64,000 bases of DNA, from the NCBI GenBank assembly GCA_964057225.1, contig OZ059897.1, positions 14,570,001-14,634,000 of the forward strand. Direction: 5' to 3'. This DNA is from Auanema rhodensis. Lineage: Eukaryota; Nematoda; Chromadorea; Rhabditida; Rhabditidae. Each line of letters begins with the position of its first letter. Position 1 is the first letter of the stretch. Below, piece by piece: positions 34,865-47,134 of the stretch. Under the pieces are notes generated by a model. The model was not told the DNA's origin. It was given only the letters and a program-made list of their open reading frames with translations, and searched no databases. Made by a program: the position numbers and the translations under genes.

Positions 34865-37574
34865 ATGAAGTACATTTTTCTTCTGTCTCTGTTAGTAAAT
34901 ATAGAGGTTTGTATAATTATTATAACTATTTTCATATAATTTTTATATTTTAGAATCGGTTATTTTGTTCGGGTTCATCGATATTAGTTGATTGGTCACC
35001 TTATGTGGTTCCAAATGTTCAAGCATATGTTCTAGATTATTCACCTCCAGTTGGATTTCCTCCAGCAGGAACATCACTAGCTTCGTAATCACTTCAATTT
35101 ATAAATTTAATTTTATTAAATAATAATTTAGAAATGCTCGTAGAGCTTTACTTAATGGTACAATATCAGCAACAGAATATACAATCTATTTATCAGCTAT
35201 AACAACTGATGGATCAAGAACTAATGTTACAGAATTAACATTCTTTAGTAGTAAGTATTTTATAATTTTAGTTTTTTCTATTAAATTCTTTCAAATTAAT
35301 ATTCAAAATCAATACGCTTGTTGTGCATAATCTAATTATACTAGAAGTTTATTTCCGTTATTTTGAAAGCTCTTCAGAAAAGCTTGAACTTCTATCTTCT
35401 TCAAGTTTATAGTGAAGCAAACAATCACATATTATTCTTGACAAGATCGTGGTATTATTGGATTAAACTGTATTTTCATAAAACATTAAAGTTTGTTGAT
35501 TAACAACATAAACTAAACTGTTTTTCTTGGACATTGGTTCGTAGATGATGTAAGCAGCTTCTTCATGAATTCTGAAGCTGTGGAAACATATGTGATTACT
35601 GTGCTTTATTTATTTATAAGATTAGGTTATTGGTTAAGCGCCAAACGATCATCTTAGTCTCTCTTATCTATCTCTCGTCTATGCTCTTCTCTCTCTCTCA
35701 TCTTCATCTATTCAACAAAATTTACATAACGCATAATAGTATTAAAGAAACAAATACAAGTGAAAGCAATAGTTATGTTTCAAATATTATACTTTTTACT
35801 TTAAGTCATATAGGGAAAATAACTTTAGTTGATTAACCACATTGAATTTATTTATTCAATCCTATTTTCAGGTCCTGATCCTCCAATTCTGGATACAATT
35901 GAAACAACAGAACATGAAGCCACAATTTCATATTTCCCACCACAGGGATCAAATCTTAGTTATTATATTGGTAGATATAACATCTTCTTATACTTTATTT
36001 ATAATTTTATATTTAAGAATACTATCCAGAAGGACATCAAGAATATTCAAATGTTTTAGAAACTAAAGCATCAGTGTTTAGATTACGTGGATTAGATAGT
36101 GGAGTTTCATTTCGAATTAAGGTGAATATTGAAAGATAAACAACCGTTTCAATCAATGCATAAAATGAAAATGAATTTCACTAAAAACTTCTGTTTTCAG
36201 ATTAAAACCATCTTTCGTAATGTAAGATCAGAAAAGGGTATTGAAGCATCTTTTAAAACACAAGGAGAACGTAAGTATTCACTAAAAATAATAAAAAATA
36301 TTCTATCTATATTGAATAGTTTCTATATTACTTTTATTTTTTGATTGTTCAATTGTTGTCTATCGAAAGAAAGTTGAGAAACAACTCAAATTGAAAACTT
36401 GTAGATTTTCCGATTGTTCACTTCCTTTTGTAACTCAGCAACAGCAATTTAAGTGTTGTCTTAAACATATCTAGTTGCTGTTTTCAATCCTTCGTCTTTT
36501 TTATTTCAGTCGTTCAATTCTGCTTTTTCACAAAGTTAGCTTATTGAAAACACTAAATAGGGGGTAAAATAGATGACGAATACACGAATTTCACATCTTT
36601 TTCAACTCTTCTTTCTCCGTTTCTCTCATTCCCTCTTTCATAATCCATGAGTTTATTGCTTTCTCGCTTTGCTAGTTTCTGTAATACCTCGTACCTTTCA
36701 TCACCTATCTTCCCTCCCAAAACGCAAACGATACGGTGACATAAAGGGAGGGGGGAGGACATTTTCAAAGCTAACGTGAAATTTGAGCTTTCTCTCCTCT
36801 ATAGCTTTGTATAAGAAAGGACGGTGAATCAATCAGTAGGTAGAAAAATTAGTTGAATATGCTCAAAGGAATATAGAGAAGGAACACAGATCTGAATAGT
36901 TTGTTTTCTATTAGAAGAATATATTGAACATTTTTCACATTTCAAAAATCAACTGCATATACCATCCTATTTCATATATGTAATTATAAAAAAACAATTT
37001 ATTTACGAGTTAGTTACAAATAGTTATATAAATCTCATATTAAATAATAATAATATGATTATAAACTTTATTTTTTGCAGCAAATTATGATTACTCAAGT
37101 TCTGGTTCGGGTGAATTGTTCAGTGTTCGAACACTCCCTCCTGATTTCAATTTAGCTACTACACCTCCACCTACAGATTATGAAGATTATTCTAAAGAAT
37201 ATACGACAGAAGGTATTTCTATATTTTTTTCTCTTTAATTGAGTGTTGTACTTACTTGGCTAAATAAGTGTCATTTCTCTTCATTTTAGACAACTCTGCG
37301 GAAGCGCAAACAGTAGGTGGACTGCTCACGTCAACCTTACAGACCGTAAAAGCATCTGGTAAGTGCTATGAAAGAGATTTCATAAATGCGAAAGGTTCTT
37401 AAACAAACTGAAAAAAAATTTCAAAAGGTTTTTCTTAACTGAGGGAACTAAATGTGCAACTCAAAAGCACAATTTGTTTCGAAATCAATAAGGTAGACAA
37501 TTCCAGTATCTCCTGTTCATGTACCTATAATAAGAACTGATTCTACAACTACAACGTCAACTACTGCTAGTACT

Positions 37575-37605
<31 letters not shown>

Positions 37606-40332
37606 CGACAACAACGCCAACAACTGCAACAACTACATTGACTTCTCCAATCACAACAGAAAGTCCTAAAACAACTATTAGGTAACGAAATAAGAAGAAT
37701 AACAATGAAATATAAAATACACTTCAGAACACCAGCGTTACCTAATACATTTTCTGAATTATCTAAGAGTAATGCTGCTCCAGCTTCATCAGAAACGAAA
37801 GCTACAACAACACCTAAGCCAACAACTAAGATGAACGCTGAAGAAATTGACACTGGAGATTATGATAATGGGGAGGTATTCATTAAAATTCCTGTATTTT
37901 TAAATTTTCTTTCTCATTCATTTTAGAGTTTTAATCTCATATCTCTGGAAGAGATGGTTCAAGAATATGGAGAACCATCCTACATTGATATGTCTCAAGA
38001 AGAGACTATGGTTAGGTTGGATTGGCATGTACCTGAAGGTACTGTATGCGATGCATTCTTCCTGAATTATACAATCTTAACCTTATCTCGACCCAAATCA
38101 TTTTCAATAGCAACAACTGATGAATTCACCCTTTTAAAGGTAGTTTTGTTTAAAATTAATAAAATTTATATAATTTTCTATAATTAGATGTTCCCTGAAC
38201 ATTCTCTAGATCTTCGAGTTTTTTGTATGTTGGCTGGATCACTTTCAAAAACATGGTGGGCTCATCGAATAGCTTTTCTGGGAAGTACGACCTTCAGTTT
38301 CATTGTCCTTATTTAACATATGAAATCTATTTTAAGAGCCGAAGCCCATTGAAGGGTTCCGTGTTGATTCAACAATTACGGATGAATTTTATGTGGCTTC
38401 TGTTACCTTAGATTGGAAATGGCCTGTAATACATGATTTCAATGTTTATAAGATTGTTGTTACGTATAGACTTGGAAAAGTAATTTAGTAATGATGTGTC
38501 GGATTTAAAATACAAAATGATTTTAGGCTCAAGAACAAGAAATAGAAGTTTCAGAAGAAGGTCCGGTAAAAATTGATAAATTGGAACCAGCTCAACAATA
38601 CAGTTTCTCTGTTCGAAATGAATCAATTGAACTTCATTTAGTATCAAAACGTATTGAAATTAATCAAATTACTCGTGAGTTTTAATTAGAAGAAAGAATA
38701 AAATCTGTTGTTTTAGCTCCTCTTATCTCTTCAACAGTATATCCTGGTCAAATATCTTCAACAGCTATTAATATCAACTTCGGTGAATCTGATCCAGAGC
38801 AAGGACGATTTGATCATTATGAATTAACTTTCACAGGAAATAATAAGAATATTACAAGAAGAATTGATATGGATCAAGAGTAAGTTCAGAAATTTTAATT
38901 GTCAACTGTTAATTTCTTATTATATTAGACGTTCACTTACATTTACCAAGCTTATACCTGGAAAAACATATGAATTCTCGCTGTATACTGTATACAAAGG
39001 AATAAGAAGTAGACCAGTTAAAGAATCAGTTACTACATGTATGGTTTTTCTTAAATTATACTTTTAATTATTTAATAATATTTAGATCCATTGAAAGTTA
39101 ATCAATTATTCCCAGTGGTTGGAAAAGATTATGTTGTATTGTATTGGGATATTGAAAATTTCGCCGATAGTGATTGTCGATATCGTGTCAGGTGAGTATA
39201 TTATTCAATATAATTTTGGAATAAATGTGTTTTTAGTTATAATGCTGATAAGATTCCTCCTGTTTCTGCTGAACTACGAGGTGCTAGCCGTCATAGGTTT
39301 AGTAATCTACAGGCTGATGTATATTATACGTTCACCATTTTGGTCATCATGGGTAGTGGTAAAGCAGCAGCTGAAAGTGAAAGTGAAATGGTTACCGTAC
39401 ATATTCCTAAAGGTTTTTTTAATTGAAAAAAAACTTCATATAAACCATTCTTTTCAGGAAAATTAAGTCCGAAAGTTCAACGAGCAGGAACAAGAGAACT
39501 ATCGGTTGAATGGGAGAATGATTACAATGTTTTTAACAGCTTGAATGGAGAAATAAAAAACTATGCTGTTATAGTTAGTGATAACTATGAAGTAAATTTT
39601 TATTTTTATTTTTATTTTTAACTTTAATTTTAAGAGTAACGATGATGTATATGAATTAAAATCCTGGTATGAAGTAAAACACGAAGAAGGTAAATGGGGA
39701 TCGTATAGGTAAATCAAACAAACTGTCAAACTTCACAGTTAAAATTCCTATTTTTAGAGCTTCGCCTTCCGATTATTATCCGTTCAGTAACGAAGTTCAA
39801 AGTGCGGTTTATACTGTAGGGACAGATGATTGTATACGAAGAAGTTTAGATGAACCTGTATGTATTTAGATTTGAAAAACAAATTAAGTAATCGTATGAT
39901 TTAGTATTGTAATGGTATATTGAGATCAAATACAACTTATATGATCAAAATTCGAGCTTATACTGACACAAATGTAGCAGTGGAATCAGAATGGGGAGCA
40001 ATAGATGGCGTTGTTGCAACTGGCGAAGAAGAAGAAAAAGGAGGTTTGTCTTTCTTATACTCTTTGAATATTATTTTAAATTTTTTTATTGATCATATAA
40101 AATTACAGGAAAACGATTACCTTGTTATATGTATTTAAATGGTTGTAATGGCAAAGAATCGAAATCAACAACTTCGATTCTATCTATAACTACTTCTATC
40201 ATAATTCCAATATTGCTTTTACTCAGGTTACTATAGCTTTCTTAAGTAATCTAGCAACCTAGTGACATAATTCCGTCTTTGTTTTGTATTTATAGCTCGC
40301 TCAAAACTCCAAAGTATAAATATAATATATAG
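34865..40332 (+). CDS. fibronectin-III-like single-pass membrane protein with mucin-like region, no kinase or phosphatase domain
   Basis: The start at 34865, [14 protein letters not shown], is a signal peptide. A series of fibronectin-III-like modules follows over about 20 exons ([69 protein letters not shown]), resembling receptor tyrosine phosphatase (DEP-1/PTPRJ-like) ectodomains. Between them is a Thr-rich mucin-like stretch encoded by ACA repeats (37547-37680). Just before it, [12 protein letters not shown] (about 37088-37123) fits a glycosaminoglycan attachment site. Near the end [17 protein letters not shown] is a membrane span, followed by only about 12 residues ([12 protein letters not shown]) and TAG at 40330. 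No catalytic domain follows before the next gene. It is an adhesion or receptor-like protein of unknown ligand; internal exon choice is uncertain in the 600- and 800-nt introns at about 35250-35870 and 36270-37080. Confidence 0.75.
37575..37606 (+). repeat. (ACA)n trinucleotide repeat coding for Thr
   Basis: This pure ACA/CAA-phase run lies inside the Thr-rich mucin-like segment of the FN3 protein and is flanked by interrupted copies from about 37550 to 37640. Long frames on the opposite strand here are shadows of this repeat. Confidence 0.9.
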
Positions 40333-41250
40333 AGCCAACAAATTATTCCTTCCCTATTTATTATTCGTTTTTACTAGTTAAATTTTGATATTTGTTTAAA
40401 TAATTATAACTAATATTTTACTTTTAATACATATGTAACATATCTTTATTACAAATTGAAATTTCTAAGGAATTAATCCGAAATTTCTGATCGCAATTCA
40501 TGCCGATGTGTCTTCTCATATGGGTTTACAGGTTCATACTAATGTATGTTTTCCTAATTGTCTTTCTAGTTTATCATATCGTTTTATACCATTAGAAACT
40601 ACTTCCTTTCTGCTTTCTTTCAGTATATGTTGTAAAATTTTAAATATACAAGAAATAAATTTTTTTTTGTTCAAAGCAAGTCGTAATTATGTTGTACAAT
40701 TAGATTTTGAAAAATAGTATAAGAAAAGAGAAATTGTTGAGTGTTTTTTAATTTTGATGACCGTTCGTCTGGACATCTAAGTAGACAAAGTGGTGGTCAA
40801 AATCTAAAACAGCTGTTGCTATTCTGCCGTCATCTTGAAGTTGTTGTAATAGATGCCTAAAGGCTTCCACTCATGTCAACCTCTTTTGTGATCGATTATC
40901 TCATTATTAGACTAACTTCTTCCTTAATTCCCTTTTTTATTATTTCTACTTAAAATTTAGTTTTCAAACAAGAATATTTAGGAATAATAACAAAACGTTG
41001 TTCTTAAAGCTATAATGTTTCTTAAAATCTTGTGATGCACAGACGTTGTAACTTATTCTTAATACTATAGAGCATTGTAAAAATATTTATTTCTTACTTT
41101 CTAATACATTTGATTTAACTACAACCTACTTATTTTTTATCTTAACTATTGAAAATATTATATTCGTTATTTAAATTCTTGATAGCTTCATTACATACTA
41201 TATGTACTAGCAACTTTTTAAGCTAACTAAAAAGTTCAAACTTGTTCAAA
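40333..41250. other. AT-rich spacer, no gene seen
   Basis: This contains the 3' end of the FN3 gene and the upstream region of the sarcoglycan gene. It is AT-rich. Short frames, such as one at about 40508-40717, have no coding character. Confidence 0.6.
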
Positions 41251-42646
41251 ATGAATCGTTATCCTATGTATGGAGTGCAAGATGACGCTGTATGGTCCAG
41301 AGGAGGCTCAATGGTTATGGATGTACCTCCACGAGGTGCATCACATGCTCCAACACATTATGCTAGCAACAGTCATACATTGAATACTTTGCCTTATCCG
41401 ACCTATCCTCAAGCTCATACTACTGTTGTACATTCTTCTGTGAAGCCTGTACCAGACTCTGATATATACAGGTTCGTTTGCATAAAGAAGACCACCTATT
41501 CAGAACTTGAATTACAGAGTTGGTATATACGGATGGAGAAAGCGATGCTTGTACATATTTATTTTAATTTTAACTATTGTTATTGTACTAAATATGGCTT
41601 TGACTGCGTGGATTATGTCGGTTCTAGATTTTTCAACCGTAATGCTGTATGTTATTTATATTGATTTTAATTTTAAATTTTAGGATGGGATGGGAGCTTT
41701 AAAAATAGTTGATGATGGAATTCATGTTAAAGGACGTGCTCAGTTTGATAAACCTGTACACTTTTCACATTTAACTACTGCTCGGGTATAATATTGAAAA
41801 GTTATATATAAATTTATAATTTTACATAAGATTTTATTATAATTCAACATAGATGTTTATTTAACTGTTCGAGATATGTTCAATGCTTTTAGGGTGAAGC
41901 GATGAGTATTCAAAGCTTCCGAGGTGTTCATATGCAGGCGAGGAATATCTCAGGACAACCTTCTTCAAGTTTTACCTTAGCTCCTGAAGGAAAGGCTCAG
42001 GTTGTCTGTGATCGTTTTGAGGCAAGTTATTTTTAAAAAGCTATTTCGAATTTAATATTCTAGATTACCGACAAAGATAACAAACTACTATTTTTCGCTG
42101 ATTCTGAAGAAATTGGAGTGAAACTTCCTAATTTACGAATTCTTGGTAAGAATATTTCATCTTGTTTTCGAATGGTTGTATCGTTTTGAAAGCATAATCT
42201 AATTCAGACGATGGTGGCAGTGTTTTTGAAGGAGCCATTCAAACAGCATTTGTTCGACCTGAGCCTGATACGCCATTACGGTATAAAACTAAAACACTTT
42301 TCTAAATACAGAGTTCTAATTCAGTCTTGAATCCCCTACCAGAAGTATCTCTGTTGATGCAGCTCAAGACATCGAATTACTTACTGCTGCAGGAGAAGTA
42401 AAGTTAACCTCATTGTTGGATATTACCATGACATCTAAAAAGGTTAAAAAGCAAAATATACAAAATAATTATAATAGTTTATAGGGTGAAATAAGATTTG
42501 AATCTCCTAATATTTACGTTGATGGATTACCCCGAAGTATTGGTAGAGGAGCTCCACAATTGCAACTTTGTGTTTGTCACAATGGAAGGCTTTTTTTGTC
42601 GGTACAAGGAGCTGATTGTAGAGCTGATAGAAACATCTGTGAATAG
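41251..42646 (+). CDS. sgn-1: delta/gamma-type sarcoglycan
   Basis: A type II membrane component of the sarcoglycan subcomplex that links to dystrophin at the muscle membrane. The start [15 protein letters not shown] (ATG at 41251) opens a Pro/His-rich cytosolic tail of about 80 residues. Then come the family signature [13 protein letters not shown] and a single span ([17 protein letters not shown]), joined to [18 protein letters not shown]. The extracellular beta-rich repeats follow ([74 protein letters not shown]). The end has the diagnostic Cys cluster ([22 protein letters not shown]) before TAG at 42644. There are about eight exons and roughly 340 residues. One delta/gamma gene is expected in nematodes, matching C. 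elegans sgn-1. Confidence 0.94.
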
Positions 42647-42873
42647 TTTAAGTAGTATATAAAACGTTCACACTAGATGATCTTTTTGCCCAACCTTGAC
42701 AGTTTTTGATCATTTTTGGACATTTACAAGTCCATTTTGTGTCTTAACTACCTAAAAATATCTTTTTTTTTTCAAAAAACCTCTAGACCATTTTGCCCAT
42801 TTTTCATTTTACTACATTTTCGAATATTTTTGATGTTATAAATGACCTCGATTAGTCTCCGAAAAGATCTACC

Positions 42874-43023
42874 TCTAATTACAACATCCAAGAGTTAGCA
42901 AAAATATTAAAAATAAGACATTTCCGTGGTGTTTTTATGCGTGACACCTTTCTGAATAAGATACTACCAAGAGAAGTCAGAATTGACAATCTTGAGTCGA
43001 ATAATAATGAAGGTACACATTGA
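42874..43023 (+). pseudogene. relic of Maverick/Polinton-type adenain-like cysteine protease
   Basis: A frame carries NIQELAKILKI, FRGVFMRD and, further on, NLES..GTH immediately followed by TGA. This is the layout of the N-terminal half of the protease found in Maverick/Polinton-type elements, where the GTHW motif bears the catalytic His. The stop falls where the Trp codon would be, and nothing of the downstream catalytic Cys region is visible in frame. It is non-functional. It lies just upstream, on the same strand, of a polymerase relic, so both probably derive from one insertion. Assignment rests on motif memory, not a search. Confidence 0.6.
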
Positions 43024-43129
43024 TCTTCTAAAAATCTCAAATGCAGCATCTTTATCACAATTATAAATGTGTGAGGAAATATTGAATTTTAACTGCCTTC
43101 TTGTCAGCTTTCTTTCCTGTTTAAAAGAT

Positions 43130-43570
43130 ATGAAGAAAATAGACTCGAATATTAAGAAATTTTATGATAAACTAAATGTCAAAGAAAGTTCACAAAAGGA
43201 TTATCTTTATGCTAAATTAGTTTGATACAAAATGAATTACACTAACTTAGGAGATCACACTAGAATATATGATTAATAATGCTCTTCTCTTGGCAGATAT
43301 TTTTGAAAACTTTTGAAACTTAAGTCTGGATATCTATTTGCTATCCTTGCTGGTACTACACCAGTCCAGGTTTAGCTTGGGATGCTATGTTGAAGAAAAC
43401 CGAAGTAGAATTAGAAGTTGAAAAATACTTGATGATTGAAAAGGTATTCGAGCTGAAATGGTTAATGCTGTCAAAAGATACTCTAATGCTAATAACAAAT
43501 ACACTCCGAATTTGGTAAATGTTCAAAAACGATCAAAAACTGCAGAAAATCAAGATTGGGCAAAAAGATC
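43130..43570 (+). pseudogene. relic of Maverick/Polinton-type protein-primed DNA polymerase B
   Basis: Fragments in changing frames match the polymerase of large DNA transposons, in the correct order: KKFYDKLNV and KDYLYAKLV (about 43159-43223), LLLADIFENF (about 43281), YYTSPGLAWDAML (about 43353), EKYLMIEKG and then, after a one-base frameshift near 43441, IRAEMV..KRYSNANNKY. There are at least three in-frame stops, a frameshift and a short internal deletion within about 440 bp, and the exonuclease N-terminus and the palm end are absent. It is a dead copy sitting 1 kb or less from the sarcoglycan and PIG-M genes. I saw no integrase, ATPase, capsid genes or terminal repeats nearby. Confidence 0.75.
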
Positions 43571-43878
43571 GTCTAGTGTCAACATTTTATATACTACTAG
43601 TATTATTCTACTTTATATATATATATATATATATTTCATACTAATATATCACTTAATTTACTTATTTGTTTCTCTTCATTTAACTATGAACTTTATAAAT
43701 ACATTTCTCTAGCATTTACTGTAGTTTGCACTCTGTTTACGGATTAATGATGCCACCACTGCATCGACATGTTAATATTCAAATTACCATTTTCAATGAA
43801 GAATTATATGCTGTGAAGCTTAGTATTCGAGTAGAGCCCGATTTTCATGAAAAATTAATCTTCTTCGACCAATATTGA

Positions 43879-45609
43879 ATGTTTTTCACTGCCCCGACAA
43901 CTGATCAGCCCTGGACCAGAGGCAAGGTTTGTGATAATATCCAGACCAATGTAATATATAACTAATAGGTTCTCTTTATATCACTTGCTCTAAGGCTCAC
44001 TCTTGTGTTATATTCAAATATTCATGACTATGTGTTTAACGTAAGTTCATAATGAACATACCAAAGTAAAATTTAAGGGTTTAAGGTTAGCTTCACAGAT
44101 ATAGATTATCATGTGTTCTCCGATGCGGCGCAACATGTAGCTAATGGTGGAAGTCCATACGATAGAGCAACTTATAGATACACTCCAGTGTTAGCATATA
44201 TTCTTCTCCCTAATGTTAAATGGGCTGATTTTGGTAGGTCTTTGGTATTTGAACCAACTTATTTTTTAATTTTTAAGGAAAATTTTTATTTTGCTTCTTT
44301 GATATAGTGGTGGGGTATCTTTGTTTCGCTATTATGGATCATGTTAATCCACCACCGTAAGATTTCGAACCGAATATGCCTTTGAGAGTCATAATTCAGA
44401 AAACCGAAGAGTAGGAAAGATGACAAACATGCATCCAAAGGGAATGATGGCGATGAGATTGAAGATCCTCACATTGCTCCAGTTGTATTTTTTTGGCTTG
44501 CTAGTCCATGGACTGCGATTATATCAGCTCGGTACATCTAAGTTTCAACTTTTTAAATATTTAATACTTTTTAAGTGGTAGCTCCGATTCCTTAGTATGT
44601 GCTGCTGTTCTTTTAACACTATATTTCTTACAGCGGAAAAATGTATTTTTTTTAAAGCTTAGTTTATGTATATAATATAATTTATAGTGGGTGATGTCGG
44701 CTGTTTGTCATGGACTCCTCGCCGTTCATTTAAAGATTTATCCACTTATATATCTTCCTTCTCTTTTTATTTATTTGTCCGAAATGAAAAATAATTCTCC
44801 TTTTTGGGATAAAGTAAAATCTCTAGCATGTAATGTTCGAGGCTTTGCATTTATATTTGTATGTTGGCTTCCTATTTTCCACTTCTAATTTCTCTGCATT
44901 TCAGACGTCCTTATTCTCATTTGTACTAATTATTTCTCTATTCACTTTGACATATGGAGATACTTTCTTAGAAGAATTTTTGCTATATCATATAAAGCGG
45001 CGAGATGTTCGACATAATTTCTCTCCCTACTTTTTACCGCTATATCTGTCTCAGGTTTGTTATCCAGCGATTTTCATATACTTTATATCATTTAGGATGA
45101 TCCTAGTTTATCAAAGCTTATAGGATTATTAGCTTTCATTCCTCAAGTTGTGTCAATTTTGTACTTCGCATTCAAGTAAGTATATTGATTAATTTGAAAT
45201 TTCAACTTATTTATTTAGATTTTATAATGACTTACCATTCTGTTGGTTCTTAACAACTTTTGCATTTGTTGCTCTCAATAAAGTGTGTACAAGTCAGTAC
45301 TTTGTTTGGTACATGGTGTTTCTACCTTTGATTGCAGATCGTTTCCAAGTAACATAAAGGTTTATTTTTATAAAAATATATTCTAACATTTAGATGGAAC
45401 GCCGAGATGTTCTGAAACTTATTGCTTATTGGGCGTTTGGCCAAGGACTGTGGCTCTTATTTGCGTATTTTTATGAATTCCAAGGTTTACCTGTATTCGA
45501 ATTTATATTTATAGCTTCACAAGTTTTTCTTCTTATTAACTGTTATATAATTCGTAAGTTAATCCTTATGTACAATCCTCAATTTAAACTCAACTCTAAG
45601 TCAGAATAA
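43879..45609 (+). CDS. PIGM: GPI alpha-1,4-mannosyltransferase I catalytic subunit (PIG-M)
   Basis: An ER multi-pass enzyme that adds the first mannose to GlcN-PI in GPI-anchor synthesis, using dolichol-phosphate mannose. The start at 43879 ([12 protein letters not shown]) is joined across a 42-nt intron (43927-43968) to the first span ([15 protein letters not shown]). The lumenal catalytic DxD lies in [14 protein letters not shown] (about 44092-44130), followed by the family's [14 protein letters not shown]. Later segments include [50 protein letters not shown] and [17 protein letters not shown], all typical of PIG-M. The stop TAA is at 45607. There are about 400 residues and about 9 spans. 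The next gene, DPH5, starts 155 bp downstream on the same strand. Confidence 0.93.
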
Positions 45610-45764
45610 TTACTTAAGATCTCAATGTCATAACGGTTCATATCGTAACTCGAATTTGGTGTAAATAAACTTTTATTATGTTAACGTAGTTGTTTGTAAC
45701 ATGTTTTTACATATAGTTTACTTTTTATTTTGAATATCTAAATGTTTTTACAAAGTGTTTTCAG

Positions 45765-47001
45765 ATGGTTTTCTATCTAATTGGCTTGGGTTTAGGAGAT
45801 GTTGAGGATATCACTGTCAAGGGACTGAATGCTGTGAAGTATTCAAAGGTTTTCAAATACATTATTATTTTTTCGCTCTTCAGAAAATGCAAAAGGGTTT
45901 ATCTGGAAGCATACACAAGCATATTATGCTATGGTTTAGATAAGTCTCAGTTAGAATCGTTTTACGGTCGTGAAATTATTGAAGCAGATAGGAGTATGGT
46001 AGAACAGGATTCTGGTAATTTTTTTGTATTTAAATAACATTTAGAAACAATTTTAGACGATATCCTTGAGGGAGCTGATGTCGATGACATTGCCATGCTG
46101 GTAGTTGGAGATCCATTTGGTGCCACCACACATGCTGATTTAGTTATCAGAGCCAAAGAGAAAAATTACGAAGTCACTTTTATGAAAACACTTGCGTTAT
46201 TATTTATTTCCATTTTAGGTTAAAGTAGTTCATAATGTATCTATCATGAATGCTGTTGGTTGTTGTGGACTACAAGTATGTTTCCATTTTGATGTTAATA
46301 ATTCAATTCAGCAAAATAATTATTTCAGCTTTACAACTTTGGTGAGACTGTATCTGTTGTAATGTGGCTTGACGGTTGGGAGCCGGATAGTTACTATGAC
46401 AAGATTGCTGCGAACAAGAAGAAAGGTCTCCACACTCTTTGTCTGTTGGGTAACAAACCTCATATTGTTATTTCTTGTATATTATTGTTTTTTTAGATAT
46501 TAAAACTAAAGAACAAAGTGTTGAGAACATGATGAGGTTTGTATCATAATTTGAAAACATATTTCTACAAAATGCTATAGAGGTCGCAAAATATATGAGC
46601 CTGCTCGTTACTTAACTTGTTCTGAGGCAGCTTCCCAATTATTGAAAATCTGCGAAAGAAAGAGAGATGCTGGCGAAAAACCAGGTAATTCACATTATTC
46701 TATATTTCTTCAACAATTTTTCAGTTTATGATGAGGGTACTCCTGTTGTGGGACTTGCACGTGTAGGCTGGGATTCTCAGAAGGTTAACTATCTGTCAAA
46801 ACGAAGAATAATTGTTAATTTTTCAGATTGTATTTTGTTCTTTGAAGCAAATGGCCACTATTGATATGGGGCCACCACTTCATTCCATGGTTATCCCAGG
46901 TACATACGATGATTTGCTTGCTTGCTTGAACTACGTATATTTTAGGAGATATGCATCCTTTGGAGTTGGATTTGTTAAACACATTCAAAGAAAAATATTA
47001 A
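45765..47001 (+). CDS. dph-5: diphthine methyl ester synthase (DPH5)
   Basis: A SAM-dependent methyltransferase that methylates the eEF2 histidine intermediate in diphthamide synthesis; cytosolic. The start [20 protein letters not shown] (ATG at 45765, directly after TTTTCAG) is the family N-terminus. Subsequent exons give [108 protein letters not shown] and [17 protein letters not shown], ending FKEKY with TAA at 46999. The motif set and a length of about 280 residues match DPH5 throughout. The acceptor abutting the start, plus the short gap to PIG-M, suits a downstream operon cistron. Confidence 0.95.
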
Positions 47002-47134
47002 TTTTACTAGTTTATTGGTTATTGTTTTTCTATTCTTGTTGAGTTTTCATATTTTAAAAAATATATATTAATATGGAAATTATAATGCCAAATAGATAAT
47101 TTTTCTCGGCTCTAATAGTGTTTTATACAATACT

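Noticed and set aside
36553-36768. 71-codon minus-strand frame inside an FN3-gene intron
   Set aside because: It lies in a pyrimidine-rich tract with no conserved motif and no splice context; probably chance.
37517-37853. Two long minus-strand frames rich in Val and Cys
   Set aside because: They are the reverse reading of the Thr-coding ACA repeat in the FN3 gene and have no independent coding signal.
43749-43878. 42-codon frame just upstream of the PIG-M start
   Set aside because: It is open by length but has no acceptor linkage to PIG-M, and the ATG at 43879 gives the correct phase into the first span.
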